NCBI RefSeq assembly: GCF_003149745.1
Contig: NZ_QGEG01000001.1
Coordinates: forward strand, 1,054,001 to 1,118,000
Origin: Flagellimonas aquimarina
Lineage (GTDB): Bacteria; Bacteroidota; Bacteroidia; Flavobacteriales; Flavobacteriaceae
Length of the DNA: 64,000 nt
Direction: 5' to 3'
Shown here: positions 63,425 through 64,000 of the stretch, piece after piece
Position numbering within the stretch: position 1 is the stretch's first letter
Layout of the letters: each line of letters opens with the position of its first letter
The notes under the pieces: model-generated
Databases searched by the model: none
The model's input: only the letters and a program-made list of their open reading frames with translations
What the model was told of the DNA's origin: nothing
Made by a program: the position numbers and the translations under genes

Positions 63425-63452
63425 GCCCTGCCCAACCATGGCGGGGTTTTTG
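63425..63452 (+). terminator. Terminator after ald
   Basis: CCCTGCC pairs with GGCGGGG (one T-G pair, 7-nt loop), then TTTTTGC. 24 nt after the ald stop. Confidence 0.85.
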
Positions 63453-63494
63453 CTTTATTGTTGGTATATTTATATCAATTAAAACACAGAAACT

Positions 63495-64000
63495 ATGATG
63501 ACATATTATATATTAATAGGGGGAATTGCTTTGATCAGTTGGTTGGTGAGTAGCCGATTGAAGAGCAAGTTCAAAAAATATTCAAAGGTTCATTTGCGTA
63601 ATGGGATGAGTGGCGCAGAAATTGCCCAAAAAATGTTGGATGACCATGGTATTAGAGATGTAAAAGTAATTTCCACAGCAGGAATGCTTACCGATCATTA
63701 CAATCCAAAGAACAAAACCGTGAATTTGAGTGAAGGAGTTTATAGTCAGCGCAATGCTTCTGCTGCTGCGGTGGCAGCTCATGAAGTAGGACATGCGGTG
63801 CAACACGCCCAAGCTTATGAGTGGTTAACAATGCGATCTAAATTGGTGCCCATAGTAAGCGTTACTTCTGGCATGTCCACTTGGATTGTTTTTGGTGGTT
63901 TAATGTTGGGTGCAGCTGCAGGCGTAGGCTTTGGGTTTTACATTGCCGTAGCAGGATTGATTATGATGGGGTTTGCCACACTATTTAGCTTTATTACACT
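63495..64000 (+). CDS. YugP-type zinc metallopeptidase (3' truncated by window)
   Basis: Open from ATG at 63495 to the window end, 168 residues visible of about 230. One N-terminal helix (YYILIGGIALISWLVSS), then the motif MSGAEIAQKMLDDHGIRDV, LTDHYNPKNKTVNLSEGVY, zinc motif AAHEVGHAVQHAQAYEW (HEVGH), and two further helices near the end. This is the Zn_peptidase_2 / YugP family of membrane-bound metalloproteases with unknown substrate. It starts 43 nt after the ald terminator. It is not complete here. Confidence 0.92.
   Translation, partial: MMTYYILIGGIALISWLVSSRLKSKFKKYSKVHLRNGMSGAEIAQKMLDDHGIRDVKVISTAGMLTDHYNPKNKTVNLSEGVYSQRNASAAAVAAHEVGHAVQHAQAYEWLTMRSKLVPIVSVTSGMSTWIVFGGLMLGAAAGVGFGFYIAVAGLIMMGFATLFSFIT

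Overview
The window reads as chromosomal DNA from a flavobacterium, probably a marine member of the Flavobacteriaceae. The evidence is gliding-motility genes (gldE end, gldD), a type IX secretion type-B C-terminal domain, three large TonB-dependent receptors with Bacteroidota-style regulatory domains, many DUFs typical of the phylum (DUF3098, DUF3127, DUF4199, DUF4301, DUF2490), AT-rich DNA and promoter elements of the TAnnTTTG type. I see no prophage, transposase, CRISPR array, rRNA or tRNA. Genes are dense on both strands and most are core or envelope functions.

Layout. 1-4.7 kb: gldE/gldD, a four-gene minus-strand operon that looks metal-related (Cys-containing small protein, Met/His-rich outer-membrane protein, PepSY-TM protein, lipoprotein), and an EamA exporter. 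4.7-9.7 kb: an inactive/active pair of M16 peptidases, DUF4199, and ribosomal proteins L21 (with a C-terminal extension) and L27. 9.9-13.8 kb: a TonB receptor with a beta-propeller phytase lipoprotein, a phosphate-from-phytate unit. 13.8-20 kb: a minus-strand operon (TonB receptor, DUF1569/DinB-like, D-threonine-aldolase/D-serine-dehydratase-like enzyme) divergent from a LytS/LytTR pair, with a LytTR-type direct-repeat site between them. 20-26.2 kb: SDR reductase, ahcY, phosphopantetheinyl transferase, then a thiamine-binding protein / PnuC-type transporter / NadR-like kinase / DUF4301 operon. 26.2-27.3 kb: a structured intergenic region with three terminators, a candidate small RNA, a 35-residue membrane peptide, and a PepSY-like secreted protein. 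27.3-31.2 kb: a sigma-54 activator convergent with a hybrid histidine kinase. 31.2-33.6 kb: a TPP riboswitch driving a TonB receptor, so the thiamine outer-membrane step. 33.6-42.1 kb: Gfo/Idh oxidoreductase, Rieske-like lipoprotein, greA, HIT protein, histidine kinase, DUF3127 protein with an SSB-like tail, fatty-acid transporter, aat, DUF2490, tag.

42.1-46.5 kb is the least explained part: an SbtA-type sodium/bicarbonate transporter with small proteins that include two paralogues on either side of a divergent LysR regulator and a CutA/PII-fold-like protein. This could be a bicarbonate-uptake locus with its own regulators. 46.6-51.8 kb: a TetR-controlled tripartite exporter (ABC, HlyD, TolC) whose ABC ATPase has lost nearly every catalytic motif except Walker A. 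51.8-64 kb: YitT, thioredoxin-like, TonB-like, truB-uppP-DUF3098-ftsX, a T9SS-secreted adhesin-like protein, leuS, SemiSWEET, alanine dehydrogenase and the start of a zinc metallopeptidase.

Themes that link regions: thiamine salvage (TPP-controlled receptor at 31 kb plus transporter/kinase operon at 23 kb), envelope transport under local regulators (LytTR, TetR, LysR), and surface or motility functions (Gld proteins, T9SS cargo). All functional calls rest on recognised motifs and context, with no database search.
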